From: Sphingomonas sp. IBVSS2
GTDB lineage: Bacteria > Pseudomonadota > Alphaproteobacteria > Sphingomonadales > Sphingomonadaceae
Assembly (NCBI RefSeq): GCF_002127225.1
Contig: NZ_NFUR01000001.1
Location: 125,592-189,591, forward strand
Direction of reading: 5' to 3'
DNA: 64,000 nucleotides
A program made the translations under genes and the position numbers. The notes below the pieces were generated by a model, which was not told the origin of the DNA, made no database searches, and was given only the letters and a program-made list of their open reading frames with translations. Shown piece after piece: positions 17,704 through 28,116 of the stretch (positions are counted from its first letter, which is position 1; every line of letters begins with the position of its first letter).

Positions 17704-19446
17704 TCAGCGCATCCGGACATAGCTTCCCGGCGCGTCCTCCAGGGGCTTGAGCTTGCCCTTGCCCGGAATCCGCGCGCCCTTGGCCGGAACCCTGGCGGCA
17801 TCGAGCGCGTCGAGCCAGCCGATCCAGTCGGGCCACCAACTCCCCTTGGTCTCTTTTGCTCCCGCGAAAAACTCGGCGAGCGTCCCGACTTTCTCCGAAT
17901 TGGTCCAATATTGATATTTCTGCGCGGAGGGCGGGTTCACCACGCCGGCGATATGCCCCGATCCGGCCAGCACGAACTTGAGCGGCCCCTTGAAATAATG
18001 GGTGATCTTCCAGACGCTCTGCGCCGGGGCGATATGATCCTCGCGCCCGGCCTGGACATAGGTGGGCGTCGCCACCTGCGCGAGGTCGAGCGGCGTGCCG
18101 CCGATCGCCAGCGCGCCGGGCTGGACCAGCTTGTTGTCGCGGTAGAGGTCGGTCAGGTAGCTCATGTGCCAGCGCGCCGGCAGGTTGGTGACGTCCGAAT
18201 TCCAGTGGAGCAGGTCGAACGGGGCATAATCCTTGCCCATCAGATAGTTGTTGGTGACGTAGTTCCAGATCAGGTCGCGCCCGCGCAGCAGGTTGAACGT
18301 CGCCGCCATGTAGCGCCCGTCGAGGAACCCCTCGCCCCCCAGGCTGCGAATCATCGCCAGCTGGTCGTCGTCGACGAACATGCCCAGCTCGCCGGCCTCG
18401 GAGAAATCGACCTGCGCGGTGAAGAAGGTCGCACTCCGCACCTTCCCGGCCTGGCCCCTGGCGTGCAGCACCGCCAGCGTGGCGGCGAGCGTGGTGCCGG
18501 CGACGCAATAGCCGATCGCGTGCACGGCCTCCACGCCGAGCAGATCGCGCACCGTGTCGATCGCGTCGATCTGCCCGCCTTCGACGAAATCGTCCCAGAC
18601 TATGTCCTTCATCGTGGCGTCGGCGGACTTCCACGAGACGACGAACACCGTGAGCCCCTGCTCCACCGCCCAGCGGATGAAGCTCTTCTCGGGATTGAGG
18701 TCGAGGATGTAGAAGCGGTTGATCCAGGGCGGGAAGATCAGCAGCGGCGTCGCATAGACCTGTTTCGCGCCGTCCGCCGGGGCATATTGGATCAACTCGT
18801 AGAGCGGCGTGCGCTTCACCACCTTGCCCGGCGTCATCGCCAGGTTGCGGCCCAGCTCATAAGCGCCCTCGGCGGTTTGGGTCATCTGCCCCTTGGCCAA
18901 GTCGCCCAGCATGTTGGACAGCCCCTTGAGCAGGCTCTCGCCCTTGGTCTCGACGATCTTCTCGAGCACTTCGGGGTTGGTCGCGGGGAAGTTGGTCGGG
19001 CTCATCGCGTCGAGGAAGCCCCTGGTTGCGAAGCGCACCTGGTCCTTCTGCCTGGGGTCCATCCCCTCCAGCACGTCGACGCCGCGCAGCATATGGTCTG
19101 CGATCACCAGATAGCTCTGGCGCAGAAAGTCGAACACCGGCTCCTCGCGCCATTGCGGCGCCTTGAAGCGCTTGTCGCGCGCCTGCTCGGGCGTCTCCTC
19201 GAACGGCTGGGCGTTCTGCGGATCGAGGAAACGCTGCCAGAGCCTCATCGTGTCCGACCAGAAATCGGTGGTCGCCTTCACCGCCGCGGCGGGATCGAGC
19301 AGCGCGCCGAAGGGCGGCGCGGCGGGCATGTGCTCCATCATGTCGAGGCCGTGCTCGAGCATCATCTGCTGCGCGCGGCCGAGCACCCAGGTCCAGTGCT
19401 GCAGGTCCTCGAGATCGGGAATCGGCGGTGTGGTCGTTTCGGCCAT
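17704..19446 (-). CDS. phaC: Class I polyhydroxyalkanoate synthase
   Basis: Polymerises 3-hydroxyacyl-CoA into PHA at the granule surface. The 580-residue length fits class I. The lipase-like box is GYCVAGT with the catalytic Cys314; the Asp of the triad lies in QAGREDHIAP and the His in LAGSGHIAGVVNPP. An N-terminal PhaC_N domain (about 90-260) precedes the alpha/beta hydrolase core. ATG 19446 is chosen because AGAGG lies six bases before it; ATG 19452 and TTG 19461 are also in frame. It is divergent from alaC and upstream of the phasin gene. phaA and phaB are not in the window. Confidence 0.97.
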   Translation of the reverse strand: MAETTTPPIPDLEDLQHWTWVLGRAQQMMLEHGLDMMEHMPAAPPFGALLDPAAAVKATTDFWSDTMRLWQRFLDPQNAQPFEETPEQARDKRFKAPQWREEPVFDFLRQSYLVIADHMLRGVDVLEGMDPRQKDQVRFATRGFLDAMSPTNFPATNPEVLEKIVETKGESLLKGLSNMLGDLAKGQMTQTAEGAYELGRNLAMTPGKVVKRTPLYELIQYAPADGAKQVYATPLLIFPPWINRFYILDLNPEKSFIRWAVEQGLTVFVVSWKSADATMKDIVWDDFVEGGQIDAIDTVRDLLGVEAVHAIGYCVAGTTLAATLAVLHARGQAGKVRSATFFTAQVDFSEAGELGMFVDDDQLAMIRSLGGEGFLDGRYMAATFNLLRGRDLIWNYVTNNYLMGKDYAPFDLLHWNSDVTNLPARWHMSYLTDLYRDNKLVQPGALAIGGTPLDLAQVATPTYVQAGREDHIAPAQSVWKITHYFKGPLKFVLAGSGHIAGVVNPPSAQKYQYWTNSEKVGTLAEFFAGAKETKGSWWPDWIGWLDALDAARVPAKGARIPGKGKLKPLEDAPGSYVRMR

Positions 19447-19574
19447 GCTCATCCTCTTCAAGCGCCGCTTTAGCGCACCACAGGCAACTCGTCATTCCCG
19501 CAGGCGCGAACATGGCGTAGGACGGGTACACGGCACAAGTTCGTGCCGCGCTCCAACCCCTGAGAGACGAGGAA

Positions 19575-20780
<1,206 letters not shown>

Positions 20781-20790
20781 GCCCGGGCCG

Positions 20791-21570
20791 GTGCTCCACG
20801 TCGATCCGCTCTATTCGCTTGCCGGCGTGCTCGTCGGCCTGCTCGTCGGGCTGACCGGCGTCGGCGGCGGATCGCTGATGACGCCCTTGCTGGTGCTCGT
20901 CTTCGGCTTCCACCCGGCCACTGCCGTCGGCACCGACCTGCTCTATGCCTCGGGCACCAAGGCGGTGGGCACCGCCGTCCATGGCTGGCGCGGATCGGTC
21001 GACTGGCGGGTGGTGCGGCGGCTGGCGACGGGCAGCGTCCCGGCGACGATCGCCACACTGCTGTTCCTCAACGCCGCCCATCGCGGCGCGCAGGATACCG
21101 GGCATCTGATCTCGGCGATCCTCGGCGTCACCCTGATCCTCACTGCGATCGCGCTGTTCTTCCGCACCCGCATCGTGCGTGCGGCGGGGCAGCGCTTCGC
21201 CAGGCTGGACGGGCGCATCATCGCCGGGCTCACGATATTGCTGGGCGCGGTGCTGGGCGTGCTCGTCTCGCTCACCTCGGTGGGCGCGGGCGCGCTGGGG
21301 ATGACGGCGCTGCTCGTCCTCTATCCCGGCGCGCCGGTGGCGCGGCTGGTCGGCTCGGACATCGCGCATGCGGTGCCGCTCACCTTCATCGCCGGCATCG
21401 GCCATTGGACGATGGGATCGGTGGACCCGGGCCTGCTCGTCGCGCTGCTGCTCGGCTCGATCCCCGGCATCGTGATCGGCAGCCTGATCGCCACGCGCAT
21501 CTCCGAGCGCGTGCTGGTGCCGATCCTGGCGACGGTGCTGGCGATCGTCGGCTTCAGGCTGTTGACATAG
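20791..21570 (+). CDS. TauE/SafE (TSUP) family membrane permease
   Basis: A 259-residue inner-membrane protein of about seven or eight helices from the TSUP family, which exports or imports sulfite, sulfoacetate and related anions. It shows the two internal repeats typical of the family: GLTGVGGGSLMTPLLVL near the N-terminus and SLTSVGAGALGMTALLVL in the middle, each containing the signature loop. GTG 20791 is used, 10 bases after alaC, so cotranscription is likely. The substrate is unknown. Confidence 0.88.
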   Translation: MLHVDPLYSLAGVLVGLLVGLTGVGGGSLMTPLLVLVFGFHPATAVGTDLLYASGTKAVGTAVHGWRGSVDWRVVRRLATGSVPATIATLLFLNAAHRGAQDTGHLISAILGVTLILTAIALFFRTRIVRAAGQRFARLDGRIIAGLTILLGAVLGVLVSLTSVGAGALGMTALLVLYPGAPVARLVGSDIAHAVPLTFIAGIGHWTMGSVDPGLLVALLLGSIPGIVIGSLIATRISERVLVPILATVLAIVGFRLLT

Positions 21571-21639
21571 GCGACCTTGCCGGCGCCGGGCAGCGAAGGG
21601 ACGGTTGACGCGCGCCTCCCGTCGCGCCACCCCGCCGCG

Positions 21640-22059
21640 ATGCGTCCCGGCTTCCAATTCTCCACGCGCTTCCGCGTCCGCTATTCCGAGATCGACGGAC
21701 AGAAGATCGTCTTCAACTCGCGCTATCTCGAATATGCCGACGTCACTCTCGGCGAGTTCTGGCGCTGGGCCGATCTGGGCGATATCGGTCCCGACTGGCT
21801 CGACGCCGAGTTCAACGTCGTCCGCGCCGCCATCGACTACAAGAAGCCGTTCGTGTTCGACGACATGGTCGAGGGCTTCGCCCGGGTCGAGCGAGTCGGC
21901 ACGTCGAGCATGACCATGCGCATCGAACTCTGCCACGCCGAGACGGGCGAACTCCACACCGAAGTCGAAATGGTCAGCGTCCATGTCGACCTGGCGACGC
22001 GCAAGTCGAAGCCGATCCCGGAGAATGTGCGGGTGCGGCTGGCGGGGCTGGGAGGCTGA
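21640..22059 (+). CDS. Acyl-CoA thioesterase (4-hydroxybenzoyl-CoA thioesterase-like hotdog)
   Basis: A 139-residue hotdog-fold protein of the YbgC/FadM kind. The signature RVRYSEIDGQKIVFNSRYLEY holds the catalytic Asp (RYSEIDGQ matches RYxDTDxxG variants). A single domain, cytoplasmic. ATG 21640 is chosen to place the motif near the N-terminus; the open frame can be read from TTG 21577 but the extra residues look unlike protein. It likely hydrolyses short or medium acyl-CoAs; the preference is unknown. Confidence 0.85.
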   Translation: MRPGFQFSTRFRVRYSEIDGQKIVFNSRYLEYADVTLGEFWRWADLGDIGPDWLDAEFNVVRAAIDYKKPFVFDDMVEGFARVERVGTSSMTMRIELCHAETGELHTEVEMVSVHVDLATRKSKPIPENVRVRLAGLGG

Positions 22060-22086
22060 TCGGCCATTGCCGCCATTAATGTAACA

Positions 22087-22632
22087 ATGTATCATTCACG
22101 CATGCTCCGAGCCGGCTCGCCGTTGGTCGCTGCGTCCTTGGTCCTGCTGTCGGGGCCCGCGAACGCGCAGCGGCACCTGCCCCGGGCGATCCGGGTGCCA
22201 GACTTCAGGCTCATATGCCCGCCCGACGTCGATCGATATGCCGACTGGGTCCAGTCGCGCCCGGGAACGCCACAGCAGATCAGCCCGATCGCCAAGGCGG
22301 CGATCCATGAGGTCGGTGCGGCCCGGCGGGCCCAGGCGGTCGAAATGCTCGAAAAGGCCGAGATCGTCCCGCTTGGCCTGGACCAGGCGAAGGACCTGAT
22401 CGGCGACATTCCCGAAGCCGCGGCAGGGGAAGGGCAACCCTATCTCATCCGCAACGTCGTGCCGTCGTTCGTCTCCGGCCTCGGCGGTCCGGTCAGCCTG
22501 CTTCGTGTCGGATCCGCGCTATGGATACGCGCCGCGCTGATCGGATGCGGCGGGTTCTTCAAGAATCCGCTCGTCGTGTTCCTGCCCTTCACGCCAACCC
22601 GAGTGGACATCCAGGCCGTCGCGACCTGGTAG
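22087..22632 (+). CDS. Hypothetical secreted protein
   Basis: I do not recognise this 181-residue protein. It has a probable signal peptide (MYHSRMLRAGSPLVAASLV through GPANAQ, cleavage near residue 28), then a mature part with HLPRAIRVPDFRLICPPDVD near the start and two cysteines (in LICPP and LIGCGG). ATG 22087 or 22102 could be the start. The composition is slightly less GC-rich than its neighbours. It lies alone between a thioesterase and a converging HxlR regulator; the gap before it, with CATTAATGTAACAATG, may hold the promoter. Confidence 0.6.
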   Translation: MYHSRMLRAGSPLVAASLVLLSGPANAQRHLPRAIRVPDFRLICPPDVDRYADWVQSRPGTPQQISPIAKAAIHEVGAARRAQAVEMLEKAEIVPLGLDQAKDLIGDIPEAAAGEGQPYLIRNVVPSFVSGLGGPVSLLRVGSALWIRAALIGCGGFFKNPLVVFLPFTPTRVDIQAVATW

Positions 22633-22638
22633 CCTCGC

Positions 22639-23139
22639 CTACTCCGCCGCCTTCACCTCGACCGCGTCGTCCTCGGCCACCACGTCTTCCGGCAGCGCCC
22701 AGAGCAGGTCGCCCTTGCCCAGCGCGCGCCCGTCATGGCTCAGCACCTGCACGGCGCGGATCGGGCGGCTGTCGCGCGCGTCGACCAGCACCGGATAGGC
22801 CGGCACCCCCGTCTCCCAGCGCTCGCCCCATTGGCGCAGCGACACCATCACCGGCAGCAGCGCATAGCCCTTGTCGGTCAGCCGGTATTCGATCTTGCGG
22901 CGATCGTCGGCGCAGGGCTGGCGCTGCAGGATGCCCTTGTCGACCAGCCGCGCCAGCCGGTTCGCCAGGATATTGCGCGCAATGCCCAGCTCGGACTGGA
23001 ATTCCTCGAAATGATGCAGCCCGTTGAACGAGCCGCGCAGGATCAGGAACGACCAGCGTTCGCCCATCGCTTCCAGCGCCGCCGGCAGGCTGCAGTCATT
23101 CGCCAGCTGGCGCAGCGACTCTCGAATGGCACCACCCAT
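22639..23139 (-). CDS. HxlR family transcriptional regulator
   Basis: A 166-residue winged helix-turn-helix regulator of the HxlR (DUF24) type. The conserved cysteine lies in DCSLPAALEAMGERWSF, where some family members sense quinones or electrophiles by thiol chemistry; the recognition part is SELGIARNILANRLARLVDKG. A C-terminal tail of about 45 residues extends past the domain. It is divergent from the CC_3452-type gene, and the shared gap has the dyad TACGGAATGCCGTA, which may be its operator. Confidence 0.88.
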   Translation of the reverse strand: MGGAIRESLRQLANDCSLPAALEAMGERWSFLILRGSFNGLHHFEEFQSELGIARNILANRLARLVDKGILQRQPCADDRRKIEYRLTDKGYALLPVMVSLRQWGERWETGVPAYPVLVDARDSRPIRAVQVLSHDGRALGKGDLLWALPEDVVAEDDAVEVKAAE

Positions 23140-23169
23140 AACTTGTCATCCTACCGTAAAAGCCGACGC

Positions 23170-23183
23170 TACGGAATGCCGTA
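23170..23183. promoter_or_regulatory. Possible HxlR operator
   Basis: TACGGAATGCCGTA has five-base arms TACGG/CCGTA. A related TACCGTAA lies 18 bases upstream. It sits 31 bases before the HxlR start in the divergent gap, a normal place for an autoregulatory site. The link to HxlR is inference. Confidence 0.35.
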
Positions 23184-23288
23184 ACTTCTTGCGCCGCAGC
23201 AAAAGTTTCTCGTTGCAACTTACTTCTATGTCAATTAAAAACCGGGTTGCAGCTTCGGCTGCAGGTTCTGACCCCAGGAGGATTTCCC

Positions 23289-23600
23289 ATGACCCGCTTC
23301 TTCGCCGCAGCGGCCGCGGCCACGCTGGCCCTCGTCCCCGCCGCCGGCATCGCGCAGGGTGCCCCGAACGGCTATTATTCCGCGACTCCGGTGAGCGCAC
23401 CCGCCAAGACCAGCCTCGTCACGCGCTCGACGCTGTGGAAGTGCGGCGCCGGCACCTGCACCGCCGCCAAGGCGAACGCGCGGGACGGCATCGTCTGCGA
23501 GCTCGTCGCCCGCGAAGTCGGCAAGCTTTCGGCCTTCCGCGCCAACGGCGCCGATTTCGACGCGGCCGCGCTGGAAAAGTGCAACGCCAAGGCGAACTGA
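23289..23600 (+). CDS. CC_3452-type small secreted protein
   Basis: A 103-residue exported protein common in sphingomonads and Caulobacter, function unknown. The signal peptide (MTRFFAAAAAATLALVPAAG, cleavage after IAQ) is followed by a short domain with four cysteines (in WKCGAGTC, IVCELV and EKCNAK) that could form two disulfides. AGGAGG about 9 bases upstream makes ATG 23289 the start. A weak promoter TTGCAA-N17-TAAAAA lies upstream. A strong hairpin follows the stop. Confidence 0.85.
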   Translation: MTRFFAAAAAATLALVPAAGIAQGAPNGYYSATPVSAPAKTSLVTRSTLWKCGAGTCTAAKANARDGIVCELVAREVGKLSAFRANGADFDAAALEKCNAKAN

Positions 23601-23610
23601 GTTGACCGGA

Positions 23611-23640
23611 GCCGGCCGCTTCGCCGTCGAAGTGGCCGGC
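23611..23640 (+). terminator. Hairpin terminator of the CC_3452-type gene
   Basis: Arms GCCGGCCGCTTCG (23611-23623) and CGAAGTGGCCGGC (23628-23640) pair over 13 positions with one G-T around a CCGT loop, 11 bases after the stop. It has no T-run but its stability and place support termination before the relA/spoT homologue. Confidence 0.55.
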
Positions 23641-23711
23641 CCCGCACGAAAAGCGCCGCAAAGCGCTCAAATTTATTGCAAAGCAACAGCACCGGGCCCC
23701 ATCTAGATCCC

Positions 23712-25802
23712 GTGCTGCGCCAATATGAACTTGTCGACCGGGTCCTGAGCTACGACCCCGATGCCGATGAAGCGATGCTCAACCGGGCATATGTCTTCTC
23801 GGTCAACGCGCACGGCACCCAGAAGCGCGCCAGCGGCGACCCCTATTTCAGCCACCCGATCGAAGTGGCCGGCATCCTCACCGACCTGCATCTCGACGAC
23901 GAGACGATCGTCACCGCGATCCTGCACGACACGGTCGAGGACACGGTCGCCACGCCCGAGGACATCCAGCGCCTGTTCGGCGACAATGTCGCGCGCATGG
24001 TCGACGGCGTCACCAAGCTTTCCAAGATCGAGGCGCAGACCGAGAGCGAGCGGGCCGCCGAGAATCTCCGCAAGTTCCTGCTCGCGATGTCGGACGATGT
24101 CCGCGTGCTGCTCGTCAAGCTGGCCGACCGGCTGCACAACATGCGCACGCTCCATCACATCAAGAATCCCGACAAGCGCAAGCGCATCGCCCGCGAGACG
24201 ATGGACATCTACGCCCCGCTCGCCGAGCGGATCGGCATGTACGAGTTCATGAAGGAGATGCAGACGCTCGCCTTCCGCGAGCTCGAGCCCGAAGCCTATG
24301 AATCGATCGAGAAGCGGCTCGACAGCCTGAAGATCGAGGGCGAGGACCGCATTGCCAAGATCGCCTCGGGCCTCAAGCTCCTCCTTTCGCGCGGCGGCAT
24401 CGAAGCCGAGATCACCGGGCGCGAGAAGCATCCCTATTCGATCTGGAAGAAGATGTCCGAACGCCACGTGTCGCTCGAGCAATTGAGCGACATCATGGCC
24501 TTTCGCGCGATCGTCGATACCGAGGAGGAATGCTACCGGGCGCTCGGCGTGATCCACCGCCGCTGGCCGATGGTGCCGGGCCGGTTCAAGGACTATATCT
24601 CCACCCCCAAGCGCAACGGCTATCGCTCGCTCCACACCAGCATCATCCATGCCGGCGACACGCGCATCGAGATCCAGATCCGCACGCGCGACATGCACGC
24701 CCAGGCCGAATATGGCCTCGCCGCCCACTGGGCCTACAAGGCCAGCAACGTCCGGCCCGATACCCAGGTCAGCTGGATCAAGGACCTCATCGAGATCCTC
24801 GAACATGCCGAGAGCCCCGAGGAGCTGCTCGAGCATACCCGCATGGCGATGTACCAGGACCGGATCTTCGCCTTCACCCCCAAGGGCGAGCTGATCCAGC
24901 TGCCCAAGCGCGCGACTCCGATCGACTTCGCCTATGCGGTCCATTCGAACCTGGGCGACCAGGCGGTGGGCGCCAAGATCAACGGCCGCGTCGTGCCGCT
25001 GCGCACCGAGATCGAACAGGGCGACCAGGTCCAGATCCTGCGCTCCAAGGCGCAGGAGCCCCAGGCCAATTGGCTCAACTTCGCGATCACCGGCAAGGCG
25101 CGCGCGGCGATCCGCCGCCATATCCGCCACAAGGAGCGCGAGGAAACGATCGCGCTCGGCCACAAGCTCTATGACGAGATCGTGCTGCGCCTGCCGACGC
25201 CGCCGGGCGACGGCGCGATCCCCGACGCGCTCAAGCGCCTCAAGCTGCAGGACGAGGCCTCGCTGATGGAAGCGATCGCCCGCCGCCAGTTCACCGACTT
25301 CCAGGTGATGGAAGCACTGATGCCCGGCTCGACCGAAGGCGAGGACGAGCACGACCTGCCGCCCCAGCAGCACGCGATCGAGATCAAGGGCCTAACCCCC
25401 GGAGTCGCGTTCCACTTCTCGGTCGATTGCCGCCCGGTGCCGGGGGATCGCATCGTCGGCATCCGCCGGGCCGGCGAGCCGATCGAAGTGCACCGGATCG
25501 ACTGTCCCAGCCTGGCCGACACCACCGAGGAGGACTGGGTCGATCTCACCTGGGGCAACAAGGCCGAGGGCGGCATCGCCCAGATCGAGATCACGCTGAA
25601 GAACGAGCCCGGCGCGCTGGGCGCGGTCGCCACGCTGATCGGCCAGCACAAGGCCAACATTCTCGGCCTGCGCATGGACAATCGCGACACCACTTTCCAC
25701 ACCAACACGATGGACCTGGAAGTGCGCAACGCCGCGCACCTGATGCGCCTGCTCGCGGCGCTGCGCGCGGCGGACGCGGTCAGCTCGGCGGAACGGGCCT
25801 GA
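23712..25802 (+). CDS. Bifunctional (p)ppGpp synthetase/hydrolase (RelA/SpoT homologue)
   Basis: Makes and degrades the stringent-response alarmone (p)ppGpp. The 696-residue protein has an HD hydrolase domain with intact HDTVED (72-77), a synthetase domain with GREKHPYSIWKKM and KDYISTPKRNGYRSLHT, a TGS domain (IFAFTPKGELIQLPKRATP) and a C-terminal ACT domain (IEITLKNEPGALGAVATL). Both catalytic halves look active, as expected for the single Rsh of alphaproteobacteria. GTG 23712 is chosen because VLRQYELV is the usual sphingomonad N-terminus; TTG 23676 is the longest frame. Confidence 0.96.
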   Translation: MLRQYELVDRVLSYDPDADEAMLNRAYVFSVNAHGTQKRASGDPYFSHPIEVAGILTDLHLDDETIVTAILHDTVEDTVATPEDIQRLFGDNVARMVDGVTKLSKIEAQTESERAAENLRKFLLAMSDDVRVLLVKLADRLHNMRTLHHIKNPDKRKRIARETMDIYAPLAERIGMYEFMKEMQTLAFRELEPEAYESIEKRLDSLKIEGEDRIAKIASGLKLLLSRGGIEAEITGREKHPYSIWKKMSERHVSLEQLSDIMAFRAIVDTEEECYRALGVIHRRWPMVPGRFKDYISTPKRNGYRSLHTSIIHAGDTRIEIQIRTRDMHAQAEYGLAAHWAYKASNVRPDTQVSWIKDLIEILEHAESPEELLEHTRMAMYQDRIFAFTPKGELIQLPKRATPIDFAYAVHSNLGDQAVGAKINGRVVPLRTEIEQGDQVQILRSKAQEPQANWLNFAITGKARAAIRRHIRHKEREETIALGHKLYDEIVLRLPTPPGDGAIPDALKRLKLQDEASLMEAIARRQFTDFQVMEALMPGSTEGEDEHDLPPQQHAIEIKGLTPGVAFHFSVDCRPVPGDRIVGIRRAGEPIEVHRIDCPSLADTTEEDWVDLTWGNKAEGGIAQIEITLKNEPGALGAVATLIGQHKANILGLRMDNRDTTFHTNTMDLEVRNAAHLMRLLAALRAADAVSSAERA

Positions 25803-26032
25803 GGGCCCTGCCGGCAAAGGCCCGGATCGCGCCGATCGGCCAGCCATAAGCCACCATTTCGCTGCCAACTTCGTTTCGCATCCGTGCCGCACGCAGCTAG
25901 ACTGGCGATGAGCGGCGGGGGCCGATTTCACATGCCGGTGATGCCCGAACCCCGATGAATCTCGCGCGCCTTCCGCTCGCCCATCCGGACCGGCGCTCGC
26001 CGCGAGCGCCCGGCAACAGCGAGAGGAAGATC

Positions 26033-28057
26033 ATGGCCACGCCTCCATCTCCACCCCCACCCCCTTTGCCGCCCCAGCAGCCCATCGGCTATTCCGGTCT
26101 CTATCCGGACGCCGATACCGCGTGGAGCATCGCGAACGGCCAGGTGATGGTCGCGCAGGTCGCGTCCGGCGTCGCAGGAACCCCGCAGCCCTTCGTCTTC
26201 AAGGGCGTGCGCTATCAGCCGACTCCGCTCGACATCAATGGCGGTGCCGCCGGATCGCCGATGGGCGACTTCTATTATATCGGCATGCAGAACGCCGGCC
26301 CCGACGCCACGACCATGATCATGTACCAGCCGATCTGGAACCGCGATGTCGGGCCGAACGGCCTGATCCGCCAGCTCGGCGCCAACAATATCGGCGTCTA
26401 TGGCAGCTTCAACATGCCGCCCTCCACCATGTCGAAGCCGGATGGCAAGGGAACGGTGGTTCCCTCGGCCGACAACAGCATGATCGACTGGACCGTGCTG
26501 GGCCCGATCCGCTACGTCGCGGCCAACGGCACCGAATATCCGACCTATATGCCCCAGGGCGCCGACGTGAAGCAGGCCCCGCCCTATTGGTATCATTACT
26601 GTCACGACGTCTTTCTCGACATGTGCTGGAACGGCGGAGTCGATCCGATCTACGTGTTCCTGTCGGTCGGCGTGTCGACGGCCGCCTTCTATTCGGCGAA
26701 CACGGCGCCGGCGCCGGGCTATCAATATACCCAGATCCAGCAATATTATCTCGATACGGCGACCTGGCTGGGCCAGAGCTATGGCCATCACCCGGCCCTG
26801 GCCGGCTTCTACGTCACCAACGAGACGAACCAGCCGGGCCCGAGCGGCACCTATGAGTATCGCGAATATTGGGACTTTCTGAACGCGGTGGGCGCGGCGC
26901 TGAAGCAGGGCGCGCCGAACAAGCTCACCATCGCGGCGATGCAGGACGACATCGCCACGCTGACGACCCAGCTGATCCAATATGATTCGCCGCCGGACCC
27001 CACCGGCACCGCCCCGGGCACCGAGCCGCTCTATGTCGACAGCAACGGCAACATCACGACGACCGCCGGTACCAACCGTCCCGCTTATGCCACCGATGTC
27101 TACGACCTGGATCTATGGGGCTGGAATCTCTACGCGGCCCCCATCGCGAGCACGCCGATCATCGCCTATCTGAGTGCGCGCAAGGCCGCCGGCCAGCCGA
27201 TGGCGCCGGTGGTGCTGAGCGAGATCGGCATTCCGCAGGCGATGCGCTTCACCCAGGTCGCGAATACCGGCTTCGGCGCGCTGGGCGGGAACGATCCCTA
27301 TGTGGCGAATCCCAACGGGGAAGTGGCGACCTGGGATGCGACCTCCAACCAGGCGGTCCTCTCGTCCTATATCCCGGGCACGGTGCTGGGCCAGGAGAGC
27401 CTGGCGGTCGTCACCACCACCAGCACGGCGCGGACGTCGTCGACCTTCTTCACCGACAATCCCACCTACAATGCCGGCGGGCTGGTCGCCTATGACAGCG
27501 ACACCGGGAATTATTGGCTCTTCCAGGGCGTGCCCCAGAATCCCGCCAATCCCGGCCTGCCATCGCCCAGCTGGATGCAGCTGGACGCGACAATCTACGG
27601 CACGCTGCTCGACGGGCTGCGGACCGCGGCGAATCCCCCGGCGGCGGCGGGCCCCGCGGTCGCGCTCTACGCCTATCTCCAGGCGGCGGCCGGCTTCCAG
27701 GTCGGCAGTGCATCGGTCGCTCCCGCCAACCAGCTCCTCCAGGGCGTCCAGGTCTTCGAATTCTCCGACGAATGGTACAAATGGATGGACCCGGCGGTCA
27801 CCAGCCCGGCGACGATCCAGACGGCGGCCGGCGTGCACGATTTCCGCGACACCGCCATCGCCCCCTGGGGCCCGGCGAACGCGCAATTCTACACCACCTG
27901 GGAAGAGGAATGGTTCGGCCTCTGCTCGGTCCTGCCCGTCGGCAGGAACTCGACCGATCCGGCGATCGCCAGCGACGGCTGGCTCACCGGCGGCGTCGCC
28001 GACCAGCTCACGCCGCGCGCCAGCTATACGGTGGTGCAGCAGTTCTTCGCGCAATAG
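26033..28057 (+). CDS. Clan GH-A glycosidase-like TIM-barrel protein without signal peptide
   Basis: A 674-residue protein I cannot assign to a named family. Its landmarks suggest a clan GH-A (beta/alpha)8 barrel distantly like GH72/GH17: VFKGVRYQPTP (55-65), GANNIGVYGSFN (116-127), VTNETN with a candidate acid/base Glu264, LDLWGWNLY (359-367), and VVLSEIG with a candidate nucleophile Glu397. The spacing of about 130 residues between the two Glu fits the clan. The N-terminus is a proline run (SPPPPPLPP) with no signal peptide, odd for a glucan enzyme. GAGAGGAAG precedes ATG 26033. Secretion by another route or a cytoplasmic role are both possible. Confidence 0.6.
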   Translation: MATPPSPPPPPLPPQQPIGYSGLYPDADTAWSIANGQVMVAQVASGVAGTPQPFVFKGVRYQPTPLDINGGAAGSPMGDFYYIGMQNAGPDATTMIMYQPIWNRDVGPNGLIRQLGANNIGVYGSFNMPPSTMSKPDGKGTVVPSADNSMIDWTVLGPIRYVAANGTEYPTYMPQGADVKQAPPYWYHYCHDVFLDMCWNGGVDPIYVFLSVGVSTAAFYSANTAPAPGYQYTQIQQYYLDTATWLGQSYGHHPALAGFYVTNETNQPGPSGTYEYREYWDFLNAVGAALKQGAPNKLTIAAMQDDIATLTTQLIQYDSPPDPTGTAPGTEPLYVDSNGNITTTAGTNRPAYATDVYDLDLWGWNLYAAPIASTPIIAYLSARKAAGQPMAPVVLSEIGIPQAMRFTQVANTGFGALGGNDPYVANPNGEVATWDATSNQAVLSSYIPGTVLGQESLAVVTTTSTARTSSTFFTDNPTYNAGGLVAYDSDTGNYWLFQGVPQNPANPGLPSPSWMQLDATIYGTLLDGLRTAANPPAAAGPAVALYAYLQAAAGFQVGSASVAPANQLLQGVQVFEFSDEWYKWMDPAVTSPATIQTAAGVHDFRDTAIAPWGPANAQFYTTWEEEWFGLCSVLPVGRNSTDPAIASDGWLTGGVADQLTPRASYTVVQQFFAQ

Positions 28058-28078
28058 CCGGGCGCGAGGATCAAAAAA

Positions 28079-28115
28079 GGGGGCGGGCACGGGCTTGGGA
28101 ACCGTGCTCGCCCCC
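28079..28115 (-). terminator. Rho-independent terminator of the DUF6607/TonB receptor unit
   Basis: Fourteen-pair stem: GGGGGCGGGCACGG (28079-28092) and CCGTGCTCGCCCCC (28102-28115) with one G-T pair and a nine-base loop. On the minus strand it is followed by TTTTTT (28073-28078), so it ends transcripts leaving the DUF6607 gene. Confidence 0.8.
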
Positions 28116-28116
28116 A

